Origin: Phytohabitans maris
GTDB taxonomy: Bacteria > Actinomycetota > Actinomycetes > Mycobacteriales > Micromonosporaceae
Direction: 5' to 3'
Assembly (NCBI RefSeq): GCF_031085175.1
Contig: NZ_JAVHUY010000023.1
Location: 62,001 to 126,000 of the forward strand
DNA length: 64,000 nucleotides
Both the position numbers and the translations under genes were made by a program. The notes beneath the pieces were generated by a model. That model was not told the DNA's origin, did not search any database, and was given only the letters and a program-made list of their open reading frames with translations. Positions 1 to 8,350 of the stretch are shown here, piece after piece (within the stretch, counting starts at the first letter, position 1; each line of letters begins with the position of its first letter).

Positions 1-1024
1 ACCCGTCGGGCGGCGGATCGACCGGGTCGTTGTCCAGCAGGTACAGACCGACGACGGCTTCGTGGTTGTCCTCGCCGCAGGCCATGGTGAGCTCGCCAGC
101 GGTGAACAGCCCGGTGTCCGGCTCGATGGCCACGTGGGCCTTGTAGCCGTCCTGGCGGTGGTGCACGGTTTTGTGCGCGTGCCGGGCCTGCGGATCGACG
201 GTGGAGATCACCCGGTCCTCGGCGACCCGATGGGCGATCCGCCACCGCCCATCCGTGCCATCGGAGCCGTCGGCGGGTTCGACGTCCTGACCGGCGACCA
301 GCGCCAACAACGCCAAGGCCTGGGCGGCCGGCTCGTCCAGCTTCGCCTCGGCCAACTCAGCCACGATGGTGTTGGCGTCGTTGACCAGCACCGACACCAG
401 CGCGTCCCGGGCCGCCTTGTCATCCCACGCAATCGAAGGCTTGCCCGGATCATCCCAGTCGTGCGCGTAACACCGCTCGGCAATCAGGTCGGCCGCGGCG
501 GGGACCAAGCGGCGGACCCTTCGCACCGCGGCGATCAACTGGGTGACCGTGTCCTGCGTAGCCACGGCGTCATCCAGGACCACCGAATCCAACGCCCGCC
601 GCGTCTTGCCTTTCAACACACCGGTCTGGGCGACCACCTGGCGAACCGCCTCGAAGATCCGGTCCGGCCGGTTCGAGGCCCGTAGCCGGTTGCGCCACAC
701 CGTCAACGTGGTCGGGTGGAACCCCTCATGATCGATCGGCAGCCCACACGCGGTCTTCCACCGCAGATCACACCGCAACGCGGTCATCGCCTCGCTATCG
801 GAGCGATCCTCCAACGTCTGCAACACCAGCACCGAGGCGATCACCTCGCCCGGTACCGACGGGCGACCCTTCCCAGACGGGAACAGATCCGCGAACAGCC
901 CGTCCGGGAACACATCCAGCCGGTGCTCGGCCAGGAACGCGTACACACTGCCCGCCGGTACCAGATGCCCCACCAAAGCCGCGGCATCCAACAACACACG
1001 GTCCGGATCCGATCGACCCTGCAT
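1..1024 (-). CDS. IS1182-type transposase, cut by left edge of window
   Basis: The reverse strand from the ATG at 1024 stays open to base 1, so the C-terminus lies outside the window. The N-terminal part reads as a classic IS1182/DUF772 transposase: it has the stretch ADLFPSGKGRPSVPGEVI, then VLQTLEDRSDSEAM and LRWKTACGLPID, followed by the helical region with HPTTLTVWRNRLR. Downstream the KTVHHRQDGYKAHVAIEPD segment matches the start of the DDE catalytic core; a DPQARH motif precedes it. The protein would act on the ends of its own element. Upstream of the ATG are direct copies of a 10-bp unit (atcgggtttg) and no clear Shine-Dalgarno; GTG at 1027 is an alternative start. No frameshift is seen in the visible part, so the element may be intact. 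Family assignment is confident; IS boundaries could not be fixed. Confidence 0.88.
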   Translation of the reverse strand, partial: MQGRSDPDRVLLDAAALVGHLVPAGSVYAFLAEHRLDVFPDGLFADLFPSGKGRPSVPGEVIASVLVLQTLEDRSDSEAMTALRCDLRWKTACGLPIDHEGFHPTTLTVWRNRLRASNRPDRIFEAVRQVVAQTGVLKGKTRRALDSVVLDDAVATQDTVTQLIAAVRRVRRLVPAAADLIAERCYAHDWDDPGKPSIAWDDKAARDALVSVLVNDANTIVAELAEAKLDEPAAQALALLALVAGQDVEPADGSDGTDGRWRIAHRVAEDRVISTVDPQARHAHKTVHHRQDGYKAHVAIEPDTGLFTAGELTMACGEDNHEAVVGLYLLDNDPVDPPPDG

Positions 1025-1170
1025 CACCCGATTATCGATCAAACCCGATCAAACCCGATGGACCGCCACACCATTAATCAGCGGTCTCCTAGCTGCCGCT
1101 AGCTGTCAGTGGACCGGTCGGGCCGCCGGAGATGCGTTCGACACCGGGCGACCGTCGCGGACCAGAAGAG

Positions 1171-1392
1171 TCAGCGGACGGACCGGGGTTTTCTCATCGA
1201 CCGAGCCTTCCGGCGGCGGACGTGCCGGCCGGTGTCGGGGGCGTGGTGGGGCACGTACCCCCAGGGCCAGCCCTGCGCGATGCTGTCTGGATCAGCCCGG
1301 CACCAAAGCGCGCCGTCAGCGGCCAGCACAATGTCGCCCGTCTGCCATTGTTCTGCGATCCATCCAAGCCGCCGCGCCAACACGGCCCGCAC
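1171..1392 (-). CDS. Small hypothetical protein (about 73 aa)
   Basis: I do not recognise this protein. The reading has good third-position GC bias and a plausible composition: an amphipathic helix (VLARRLGWIAEQW), then GDIVLAADGALWCRADPDS and GWPWGYVP, and a basic tail. GTG at 1392 or 1383 could be the start. It lies 25 bp downstream of another short reverse-strand frame (1418-1612) and the two may be one operon or the two halves of a single frameshifted gene; the frame does continue upstream across the stop of that gene. No membrane segment or signal peptide is visible. Confidence 0.4.
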   Translation of the reverse strand: MRAVLARRLGWIAEQWQTGDIVLAADGALWCRADPDSIAQGWPWGYVPHHAPDTGRHVRRRKARSMRKPRSVR

Positions 1393-1417
1393 CCCGGTGG
1401 CCCACTCAGGAATTCGC

Positions 1418-1612
1418 TCAGTGCGAGGGTTCGAGATCGTCGAGGCGGACACCCCTGCCTTCGGCGAGGGCGATTCGTATGTCGCCGGCCGGGTCTGGCG
1501 CCATGGGCGCGTCGCCGATCGCGTCGAGCAGCGCGAGCAGTCTGGGGTACGGCGCCTGGCGGATTCGCTCATGGACGCCTCGCTGGCTGGCTTCTCGTAC
1601 CCTTCCACGCAT
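1418..1612 (-). CDS. Small hypothetical protein (64 aa)
   Basis: Short reverse-strand frame with high third-position GC and a convincing C-terminal half (YPRLLALLDAIGDAPMAPD then IRIALAEGRGVRLDDLEP). Its ATG at 1612 abuts the ATG of the divergent gene at 1611, so the two genes would share a very short divergent start region and one of the starts may be further in. Possibly paired with the small frame just downstream. Function unknown. Confidence 0.4.
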   Translation of the reverse strand: MRGRVREASQRGVHERIRQAPYPRLLALLDAIGDAPMAPDPAGDIRIALAEGRGVRLDDLEPSH

Positions 1613-2321
1613 GGCGTCCGAAGAAGAGGGTAGATCGTCCGGCGGAAGCGCCCGAAAGCTGCCGGTCCTGCGGCGGCTATGGGGTTCGGATCGTCAGTGG
1701 ACGATCGCCGATAAATTGACCGCGCTGGGTCTAGTAGTTGCCCTCGGCAGCCTCGCGGTCGCGGTCGTCCAGCTTCGTCAGGGCGGGACGAGCGCCGCAA
1801 CGCCGTCGACCACATCCTCGGCTGATCCGCCAACGCTGTCCCCCGAGAAGAGCCCGACCTCGAGCGTCACGCCGCCACAGCCGAGCCAAGAAGGTGCTTC
1901 ACCATCCGCGCCTGCCGGACCGCCGTCGTTCGGCCCGGCCGGCGTCGACCTCCTCAGCAGCGGTACCGCGCGCGTGGAAGTCGACGACGAGCCAGTGGGG
2001 CTACTGAAACTCAGCACGTGGAGGATCTATTACACCGGTGATCTGTCCGCCTCGCAGAGCGGCATCGTGGGACGCGGGGGAACCGCATTCGCCCTCATCA
2101 ATGCCACCACGGCGACGCTGGACTTCCAAACCTGCCGAACCCAAAAGTCGTGGAGCGCTGTGATCAACTGGAACCAGCTAGAGCAGTGGTCTGTGGTCTG
2201 CATCAAGACCGCCGACAGACGCCGAGGGATCATGCGGATTGACGAAATGCCCGACCTGGACACGCGGCATCCTGAGGTGGTCCTAACCGGCCAAATTTGG
2301 AAGCCGCTCGTGAACGAGTGA
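1611..2321 (+). CDS. Single-pass membrane-anchored extracytoplasmic hypothetical protein
   Basis: 236 aa from the ATG at 1611; an in-frame ATG at 1479 is less likely because the added residues look non-coding. A TACCCT box 7 nt before this ATG fits a leaderless transcript. Residues 1-35 are charged and cytoplasmic, 36-56 form one transmembrane segment (ALGLVVALGSLAVAVVQL), 58-110 are a Ser/Thr/Pro linker typical of wall-spanning stalks, and the C-terminal ~125 residues form a compact domain with two cysteines (in FQTCRTQ and VVCIKT) that could pair outside the cell. The end of the domain (GIMRIDEMPD then VVLTGQIWKPL) looks like a beta-rich ligand-binding fold. I know no family for it. No neighbour suggests its role. 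Confidence 0.65.
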   Translation: MASEEEGRSSGGSARKLPVLRRLWGSDRQWTIADKLTALGLVVALGSLAVAVVQLRQGGTSAATPSTTSSADPPTLSPEKSPTSSVTPPQPSQEGASPSAPAGPPSFGPAGVDLLSSGTARVEVDDEPVGLLKLSTWRIYYTGDLSASQSGIVGRGGTAFALINATTATLDFQTCRTQKSWSAVINWNQLEQWSVVCIKTADRRRGIMRIDEMPDLDTRHPEVVLTGQIWKPLVNE

Positions 2322-2923
2322 TGCCACGCGGCGCTTGACCCCAGCGGAGTCCCCCCGGAACGACCGGCCGTTGACCTGGACTCCCTCACCGATGACGAGC
2401 GTGAGCCGGCGCTGACACCGTCGTGGCAGATCCTGCTGACATCGAGATGGTGCGCGAGCGCTGACATCGACCCGGCACATCTCAGCAGCAAAATCCGCCG
2501 ACATCCATGCATGCGGCAGGCGCGGACTCATTTCATCCTCAACATCGATCCGGAGAGCCGTTTCTCGACAGCCAGGACAACCGGACGATCCGGTCAACGT
2601 TGTCCGCTTCATTTGTGAGGATGCCCCTGTCCAGCAAGGGCCTTGGTCGTCGCCGCAGCGGTGGGTGCGGGCGCGTTCGTGTTCGATGGCGAGGGGTCGT
2701 CGCGGCGGTAGTCGCTGACCCGATGCTCGTCCTTGTGCGCGGCCAACCAGCGGTAGGCCGAATGGCGACGTACGGCTAGGGCTTGTCCCCGGCGGCGGAG
2801 CGAGCCCCTACGATGAATCGGCGTCCTCCAGCCTCTATCGCGCCTGGCGGCAGCGATCCGTGGGCATCGAGACGGCAGCGACCAGTGCCAGGACCGTTGC
2901 CAGGTTCGGTGTGTTGGTGTCGG
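2322..2923. other. Gene-free stretch, about 600 bp
   Basis: Short open frames on both strands here have poor codon bias and odd compositions, and none has a ribosome binding site. I see no RNA gene, repeat or obvious promoter. Confidence 0.5.
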
Positions 2924-3766
2924 TTACTGGCGGGGACGGCCGGCCGGTGGCTGGGTTGTGTGCAGTAGGTGCTGCATCTTCTCCAGGTTGGCTCGATGAC
3001 GGCGGTATTCGGGATGATCGTGTGGGGTCAGGTCCACCAGCGCCGCGAAGGACACGGCCGCCGCGACGAGGTCTGTCGAATCAGGTGTTAGTTCGTCGCG
3101 CGTCATGAGCATCGGGGCGCGAATCTTGTGCGCGCGAATGAGCAGGTCGCGGTCGCCTGCCGCGGCGCTGATGGCCTCGTCGGCCAGTCGGATGCCCTGC
3201 TCCAGATCGCTGAGCGCGCCATGGGGCTCGTGCAGTCGGTAGCGTTGATCGAAGGCCACCGCGAGGTCGAGGAGCCGGGTCGGCCAGTTTGGTACCTCTT
3301 GGCCGGCGACCTCAACGAGTCGTTCGAAGGCACGGACAAAAGTGTCCGCCAGCCCGGAATCGCGCTCGCGCCGCCACGCGGCCCGCACCGCGGATGCATG
3401 CCCCTGCAACGCCCGCAACCGAGCTGTGGGCAGATCGGTGTCCGCTCCGGCTGCGATCGCTCGGCCAATCTCCTCATACGTCTGCGGCGCGACCGCTGCC
3501 GGATCGATCACGTACGCGAGGATCTGCAAGGCGACACAGGCGTGCAGCTCCTCAACCGGATCTCCCAAACCCATAGCACGCACGCGGTGCAGCAGGGAAA
3601 GATCAGCGATCATCCGCGCGGCGGAGCCGCCCAGAGCAGCCGTGTCCGCGAGTACGTCGTCCAGGACAGCCGAGGCCTCCGCCAATGCCATATGCTCAAG
3701 CGCCGGTCGAGCGTCCTGCGCGGCAATACAGCCGTCAAGCCGGCGCCGGAGCCGGACGCCGGCCAC
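2924..3766 (-). CDS. Helical repeat (TPR-like) hypothetical protein
   Basis: About 280 aa from GTG at 3766; the frame stays open to an ATG at 3871, but the extra residues are Arg-rich and overlap the ligase remnant, so I prefer the later start with low certainty. The protein is almost entirely alpha-helical, with paired helices such as ALSDLEQGIRLADEAISA and LLIRAHKIRAPMLM, and a C-terminal HPEYRRHRANLEKMQHLL helix. This resembles the degenerate TPR arrays found in actinobacterial CHAT/TPR and STAND proteins, but no catalytic domain is attached. It would be a cytoplasmic scaffold, if functional. No operon partner. Confidence 0.5.
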   Translation of the reverse strand: MAGVRLRRRLDGCIAAQDARPALEHMALAEASAVLDDVLADTAALGGSAARMIADLSLLHRVRAMGLGDPVEELHACVALQILAYVIDPAAVAPQTYEEIGRAIAAGADTDLPTARLRALQGHASAVRAAWRRERDSGLADTFVRAFERLVEVAGQEVPNWPTRLLDLAVAFDQRYRLHEPHGALSDLEQGIRLADEAISAAAGDRDLLIRAHKIRAPMLMTRDELTPDSTDLVAAAVSFAALVDLTPHDHPEYRRHRANLEKMQHLLHTTQPPAGRPRQ

Positions 3767-3855
3767 CGTCGCGTTGTCCGCCACCGAACGGTCCGCGTGC
3801 CGGTGCCGTTGGCGCGACCTCCACCACCTCACGCCCATCGACGATACTGGCTCCG

Positions 3856-4116
3856 TTAGATCCAGCCACACATCCCGCCGGCCGGCCCGCTAACCGATCG
3901 CGACATCCGGGTGGCCGGCAGGGCGCGTAGCTCGGGGTAGCTGCCGGCGACGTCCCGATCGTTGCGCGACAGCACGTGTACGTTGCCGCGTTCGACGTAC
4001 ACGATGGCGCGGACACCGTCCCACTTGAACTCATAAGACCAGCCGCCGCCGCCTGGGAGCTCGCCCAGGGTGGCCAGCATCGGACGCAGCAGTGCCAGTG
4101 ACCCGACCGCCATCAC
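3856..4116 (-). pseudogene. ATP-dependent DNA ligase N-terminal fragment
   Basis: The 86-aa frame begins MMAVGSLALLRPMLATLGELP and contains YEFKWDGVRAI, the motif I of ATP-dependent ligases in which the lysine of K-x-D-G is adenylated. It is followed by the normal VHVLSRNDRDVAGSYPELRAL. After this point the ligase similarity ends and the frame terminates, so motifs III to V and the OB domain are missing. A complete LigD/LigC-type ligase has about 300 aa or more. I read this as the 5' remnant of a ligase gene of the LigD/actinobacterial non-homologous end-joining class. It cannot ligate DNA by itself. Confidence 0.8.
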
Positions 4117-4335
4117 GTGCTCAGATCCGCGGGCGGCGTGGCTGGGCCAACGCTGGATGGCTGTGTGGGCTCATCCACTGATCATCACCTGCGAGGGCGG
4201 CTGGCGGAACGGTTTCTGCACGGTCAACGGCCGTCTGCGGCGCCGGCTCGCCGTTTGGGTCGCGCCGCGCCGTTGACCAGCCTGCTCTTGTCGGTTCGTC
4301 GGCACTGGTTGTGCGGTTGGTCGCATGATCGAGTC

Positions 4336-4518
4336 GTGTTCGACGTGGCTGACATCCCGCTGGTCGATGGGCCGGCCGATGGCCGCACGGCCACGGTCGA
4401 GCTCGACGAGGACCGGATGCCGCCGCAACGGCTTGAGCTGGAGGAGGGTGTGTACGAGCTGGAACCGGTGGCCGGAACAACAGCGCCGTGGCTGTACCGG
4501 TGGAGTCCCGAGGCCTAG
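4336..4518 (+). CDS. Small acidic hypothetical protein (60 aa)
   Basis: GTG start at 4336 gives VFDVADIPLVDGPADGRTA and then an acidic C-terminal part (ATVELDEDRMPPQRLELEEG). Codon bias is good from this point only. The alternation of hydrophobic and charged residues suggests a small beta-barrel. Function unknown; no strong ribosome binding site. Confidence 0.35.
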   Translation: MFDVADIPLVDGPADGRTATVELDEDRMPPQRLELEEGVYELEPVAGTTAPWLYRWSPEA

Positions 4519-4651
4519 CCATGTCAAACGACACTCGAATTTGCCGTACGACGCTGGCCATCACACGAGCGTGGTGCCGGCGGATTGCGATCACGCCCTT
4601 GCCCGAGTACTGGGCGCCGCCAGCCCGATCGAACGGGCGTACGATTCGATC

Positions 4652-4858
4652 GTGACGGGCGAACGCGTGCTGCTCTCGCTCGGTCCGGCAGCAGGTGGCG
4701 TGGTGGTCGCGGTCGGGCCGACCGTCGTCGTCGGCGCTCACCTGTACGAAGCGACCGCGCATCGAGCCGAGGCGGAATGGGGCCGTTGGCGACCGGTGTA
4801 CCGGCCTGCTACGGACTGCTGCGACCCGCACGGCGGCGACGCGGACGGATGCGAATGA
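4652..4858 (+). CDS. Small hypothetical protein (about 68 aa)
   Basis: GTG at 4652 opens a frame with VLLSLGPAAGGVVVAVGPTV, then HLYEATAHRAEAEWGRWRPVY and a Cys-containing tail (TDCCDPHGG). Codon usage is plausible but the support is only compositional. Unknown function. Confidence 0.25.
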   Translation: MTGERVLLSLGPAAGGVVVAVGPTVVVGAHLYEATAHRAEAEWGRWRPVYRPATDCCDPHGGDADGCE

Positions 4859-4935
4859 CCTTGAACCGACGGCAGCCCCGGGTCAGCGGCGACCTGCTGC
4901 CGGCGTCTACGAACTTGTCGGAGGTCGGCGCCATC

Positions 4936-5163
4936 ATGGAAGCCATGAGCAGCATTCCACCCGTTGACGAGGCGACTGCGGACGGAAAATGCTGCGGCAA
5001 GCAGAGCAAGGGCGCCGGCTTCGCTGGCGAAGGCAACCTACGCACCGCGGCATGCGCGTTGTGCCCGGGATCGCCAAGTTTCTGGCGCAGACCGGAAAAT
5101 CGCGAGAGCGGGCAGCCCTACCAGCCGGTCCCGCCACTGGGCGCAGATGTGCCCGCTGACTGA
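4936..5163 (+). CDS. Small Cys-containing hypothetical protein (75 aa)
   Basis: ATG at 4936 is preceded by GGAGGT at 4920-4925, ten bases upstream. The product has CC and C-x2-C spaced cysteines (KCCGK, ACALCPG), which could bind a metal. Evidence is weak beyond the ribosome binding site and the spacing. Confidence 0.25.
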   Translation: MEAMSSIPPVDEATADGKCCGKQSKGAGFAGEGNLRTAACALCPGSPSFWRRPENRESGQPYQPVPPLGADVPAD

Positions 5164-5353
5164 GGATGTCCAAGGCTTTGGCATCGACGGGCCAGACGCA
5201 CCTACCTCGCGGCGTCTCGGTGTGCGGCCGGCGGACCGCGACGTCGACCGCGTGGCGCCACGACCGCCGAGCATCTGATCGCGGCGCATCTAGCGCCGCG
5301 TCGGGTAGCGGGACACACGGCCCGAAAGGTGCGTTGAAGGGCGATATCCGCTG

Positions 5354-5369
5354 GTCACAGGTCTGTGAC
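5354..5369. promoter_or_regulatory. Perfect palindrome GTCACAG-N2-CTGTGAC
   Basis: Perfect 7-bp arms with a 2-bp spacer, in a locally AT-richer, gene-free stretch (5164-5542). Three further TTGTCAC boxes follow at about 5382, 5435 and 5459. This pattern looks like a transcription factor operator array, but no gene on either strand starts next to it; the only neighbour is the 3' end of the response regulator gene. It may be the promoter of a lost gene. Confidence 0.35.
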
Positions 5370-5542
5370 TTTTAGCCGTACTTGTCACTGCGGTGGCGGT
5401 GCATCCTGATGCGTCGTTCTATCTTTCAGCGGTTGTTGTCACCGACTGTCGGCATTACTTGTCACGTTCGCCCGAGGGGAATGGCATCTGGTTACGTCGA
5501 GCAGGCTTGAGGCCAGGTGGTTCGGTTCGGCGGGCTGCGGTT

Positions 5543-6202
5543 TCATGTGGTCGGTTGGTTGGTGCGGAGCCAGGTGACGACGGCGAGGACGCGGCGGTTG
5601 TCGTCGCTGGCCGGTTCGAGGCCGAGTTTGGTGAAGATGTTGTTGACGTGGGTTTCGATGGTTTTCCGGCCGAGGAACAGTTGTTTGGCGATGGCGGCGT
5701 TGGAGCGGCCTTCGGCCATTCGGCTGAGCACGTCGCGTTCACGGTCGGTGAGGGTGGCTAGGGGGCCGTGTGGGCGGGTGACGCCGACGAGGGAGGCGAT
5801 GACCTCGGGGTCGATGGCGGAGCCGCCGTTGGCGACGCGGTGGAGGGCGTCGAGGAAGTCGTCGAGGTCGGCGATGCGGTCTTTGAGGAGGTAGCCGAGT
5901 CCGGCGCTGGTGGCGGTGAGGAGGTCGAGGGCGTGGCCGGCGTAGACCCATTGGGACAGCAGCAGGATGGCGACGGTGGGTTGTGCGGCGCGGATGGCTC
6001 GGGCGGCCCGTAGCCCTTCGTCGGTGTGGGTGGGTGGCATTCGGATGTCGATGACGGCGGCGTCGGGGCTGTGGTTGGTGACGGCGGTGAGGAGGGCGGG
6101 TGCGGTGCTGACGGTGGCGACGACGTCGATGCCTGCGTCGCGGAGCAGCCCGGCGATTCCTTCGCGCAGGAGCACGCTGTCGTCGGCGATCACGACGCGC
6201 AT
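5543..6202 (-). CDS. NarL/LuxR-type response regulator (system 1)
   Basis: 219 aa. The receiver domain (about 1-120) has the acidic pair in VVIADDS, phospho-acceptor D52 in AVIDIRMPP, the conserved Ser/Thr region LLLSQ and the lysine in YLLKDR. The C-terminal LuxR-type HTH (about 150-210) has LTDRERDVLSRMAEGRSNAAI and RKTIETHVNNIFTKLGL. The start ATG at 6202 overlaps the end of the kinase gene by 13 bp, so the two are translationally coupled and it is surely the partner of that kinase. Probable DNA target: the inverted repeats at 8242-8290 in the divergent promoter (inference). Closely resembles the second regulator at 14532-15191, including the length and the 13-bp overlap. Confidence 0.95.
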   Translation of the reverse strand: MRVVIADDSVLLREGIAGLLRDAGIDVVATVSTAPALLTAVTNHSPDAAVIDIRMPPTHTDEGLRAARAIRAAQPTVAILLLSQWVYAGHALDLLTATSAGLGYLLKDRIADLDDFLDALHRVANGGSAIDPEVIASLVGVTRPHGPLATLTDRERDVLSRMAEGRSNAAIAKQLFLGRKTIETHVNNIFTKLGLEPASDDNRRVLAVVTWLRTNQPTT

Positions 6203-8205
6203 GGCAGTTCCGCGACGAGCGTGGTACCGGCGGCTGGTGGGCTGCGGATCTCGAACCGGCCGCCGATCGCGGCGACGCGGTCGGCGAGTCCTTGCAGGCC
6301 ACCGCCGGGCGCGAGGGTGGCGCCGCCGGCGCCGTCGTCGGTGACCTCGACCCGGACGTGGCCGCTGTGGTGGTGTACGGAGGCGGACAGTTGGCCGGGT
6401 TGGGCGTGTTTGATGGCGTTGGTGAGTCCTTCGTTGACCAGAAACCACACGGTGGCCTCGACGGTGGGCGGTAGCCGGGCGGAGGTGACATCCAGGTCGA
6501 CGGGCAGGGGGAGGCGGGCGGTGACGGTCCGCAGCGCGACGGCGAGGCCTTCGTCGGCCAGGACTGGGGGCAGGACGCCGCGGGCCAGGTTGCGTAACTC
6601 GGCCAGGCAGGTGCGTAGTTCGTTGACGGTGGTATCGAGTTCGGCGACGGTTTGTGGGTCGTGGCCGGCAAGGCGGCGTTCGAGCCGGCGCAACCGGACG
6701 ATGGAGGCGACGAGGCGTTGTTGGGCGCCGTCGTGCAGGTCGCGTTCGATGCGGCGGCGTTCGGCGTCGCCGGCGTCCACGATCCGGCGCCGTGAGTCTT
6801 GGACCTCGGCCAACTGCGTCGCGGCTCGGGCGTGCAGGGCGGCGTTTTCCAAGGGGAGCGCGGCGGTGGACAGGGCTGCCTCGACCAGGCGGGGCTCCGC
6901 CTCGGCGAGCGTTCGGGGCATGTCGACCAGGGCGATCCGCCGCCCGCCGACGGATACGACCTGCGCGAGGCGGTCCGGCCGGTGCGGCTCGGCGGGGTGC
7001 CCGTCGTCGTCGATCAGGCTACCGTCGGGCAGGTAGTACACGACCCGCACGCTCGGGTCTGCTAGCGCGGCTTGCAGCACGCCGGTCAGATTCCGCGGCG
7101 TGGCGGACCCGTCGCGTAGGTGTCGGGTGAATGCCTCCACGGCGGTGATGGCCTGCCAGGTGTGGTGGTCGAATCGGCGGTCGAGTTGGCGTTGCAGCCC
7201 GCGTCGTAGCGGGTTCGCGGCTGCCGCCGCGGCGAGGGTGGCGGCGGCCACCGCGACAGACGCGCCCGCGTCGAAGCCGGCGCCGGCGACCGTACCGATC
7301 CCCAGAGCGAGGGTCGCGAACCCGCCGACGAGCAGCACGGTCAGCGTGATGTAGACAATGGCGCGGCGCAGCAGCCGGTCGGCGTCGAAGAGCCGGTGTC
7401 GGCGCATCGCGATCAGCACACCGGCGACGAGCGGGATGAGTGCGACGAGTTGTACGCCGGGGCCGACGACAACGTAGCCGACGGTCAGGATGAGCACGGT
7501 GCCGCCCAGGCCGAGCAGCGCCCAGGACAGCTGCTGCCGGAGCGTGCCTCGTGCCCGACGGTAGCGGGCTACCAGCGCCGCTAGGCCGACAAGCCAGCCC
7601 AGCTGCAGGACCCGTTCACCCCACACTGCGAACGCGAACCCCGCCGGCGCCGCCGCCAGACTGTCTATATAGGACAGGTGGTAGGCGGACAGGGCGGGGC
7701 CGCGGGCGGTCCACGCCCCGACGGCTTGGACGACGAGCGTCACCGCGGCCACCACGGCGGTGGCCCAGAGGACCGGGCGCCACCGCCCATGTAGGGGTCT
7801 GCCGTCGGGGAACAACAACAGCAGCGGCGGGCCGGCGGCGAACGCGATCATGCCGAGCGTGTTCGCGGCCCATACCCACGTCGCTGCCGGACCGGCCACC
7901 CCGGCTGGGTCGAGCGTGACGGCGAGCCCGTCGCAGAATCCCATCCCGGCCAGCAGCAGGCCGGTGACCGAGATGATCCAGCCGGTGCCGTTGCGTGGCT
8001 GGTGATCGATGATGAGCGCCCCGACCAGCGCCAGCACCGTGCCGTTGACCGCGCCGACAACCGTCGGCGGCTCCGCCGCCACCTGCGGCCACCCGCCCGC
8101 CGTATCCAGCACGAGCGCCGTGACCGCGAGCAGTAGCGAGGGGGCGGCCAGCTGCCACCCCAACACCCTCGCCCGCTGCGCCGTCCACACAGCTCGCATT
8201 GTCAC
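6190..8205 (-). CDS. Membrane sensor histidine kinase, HisKA_3 type (system 1)
   Basis: 671 aa. The first ~330 residues contain about eight to ten hydrophobic segments (for example 60-90, 105-130, 145-165, 225-265, 283-330) with short loops, so the sensor is embedded in the membrane. A linker with a degenerate GAF-like region (VRVVYYLPDGSLIDDDG) leads to the dimerisation helix with ERDLHDGAQQRL, in which His about 491 is phosphorylated, and to a HATPase domain with NEGLTNAIKHA (N box), VTDDGAGG (G1) and GGGLQGLADRVAAIGG. Usual for NarL-family kinases of actinomycetes. Transcribed divergently from 8351 with a 145-bp intergenic region that has two strong inverted repeats. Signal unknown. Confidence 0.95.
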   Translation of the reverse strand: MTMRAVWTAQRARVLGWQLAAPSLLLAVTALVLDTAGGWPQVAAEPPTVVGAVNGTVLALVGALIIDHQPRNGTGWIISVTGLLLAGMGFCDGLAVTLDPAGVAGPAATWVWAANTLGMIAFAAGPPLLLLFPDGRPLHGRWRPVLWATAVVAAVTLVVQAVGAWTARGPALSAYHLSYIDSLAAAPAGFAFAVWGERVLQLGWLVGLAALVARYRRARGTLRQQLSWALLGLGGTVLILTVGYVVVGPGVQLVALIPLVAGVLIAMRRHRLFDADRLLRRAIVYITLTVLLVGGFATLALGIGTVAGAGFDAGASVAVAAATLAAAAAANPLRRGLQRQLDRRFDHHTWQAITAVEAFTRHLRDGSATPRNLTGVLQAALADPSVRVVYYLPDGSLIDDDGHPAEPHRPDRLAQVVSVGGRRIALVDMPRTLAEAEPRLVEAALSTAALPLENAALHARAATQLAEVQDSRRRIVDAGDAERRRIERDLHDGAQQRLVASIVRLRRLERRLAGHDPQTVAELDTTVNELRTCLAELRNLARGVLPPVLADEGLAVALRTVTARLPLPVDLDVTSARLPPTVEATVWFLVNEGLTNAIKHAQPGQLSASVHHHSGHVRVEVTDDGAGGATLAPGGGLQGLADRVAAIGGRFEIRSPPAAGTTLVAELPCAS

Positions 8206-8241
8206 CCGGTACGGCCGGTGGCCGACAGCACACCACGGTGG

Positions 8242-8290
8242 GTTCCGGGTTTTCCCGGAACCTGGCCGGCGTTCCGGGATTTCCCGGATC
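8242..8290. promoter_or_regulatory. Two TTCCGGG-N4-CCCGGAA inverted repeats in a divergent promoter
   Basis: Box 1 at 8242-8261 is a perfect palindrome (GTTCCGGG, TTTT, CCCGGAAC). Box 2 at 8271-8290 repeats it with one arm mismatch (TTCCGGG, ATTT, CCCGGAT). The centres are 29 bp apart, close to three helical turns. They lie between the kinase gene (start 8205) and the membrane protein gene (start 8351). The likely binder is the response regulator of system 1 (inference). Confidence 0.6.
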
Positions 8291-8350
8291 CGCCCGCCAC
8301 CGGATCGAACGGACCATCACAGCGACCCAGCAGAAAAGAAGGGCCCGTTC

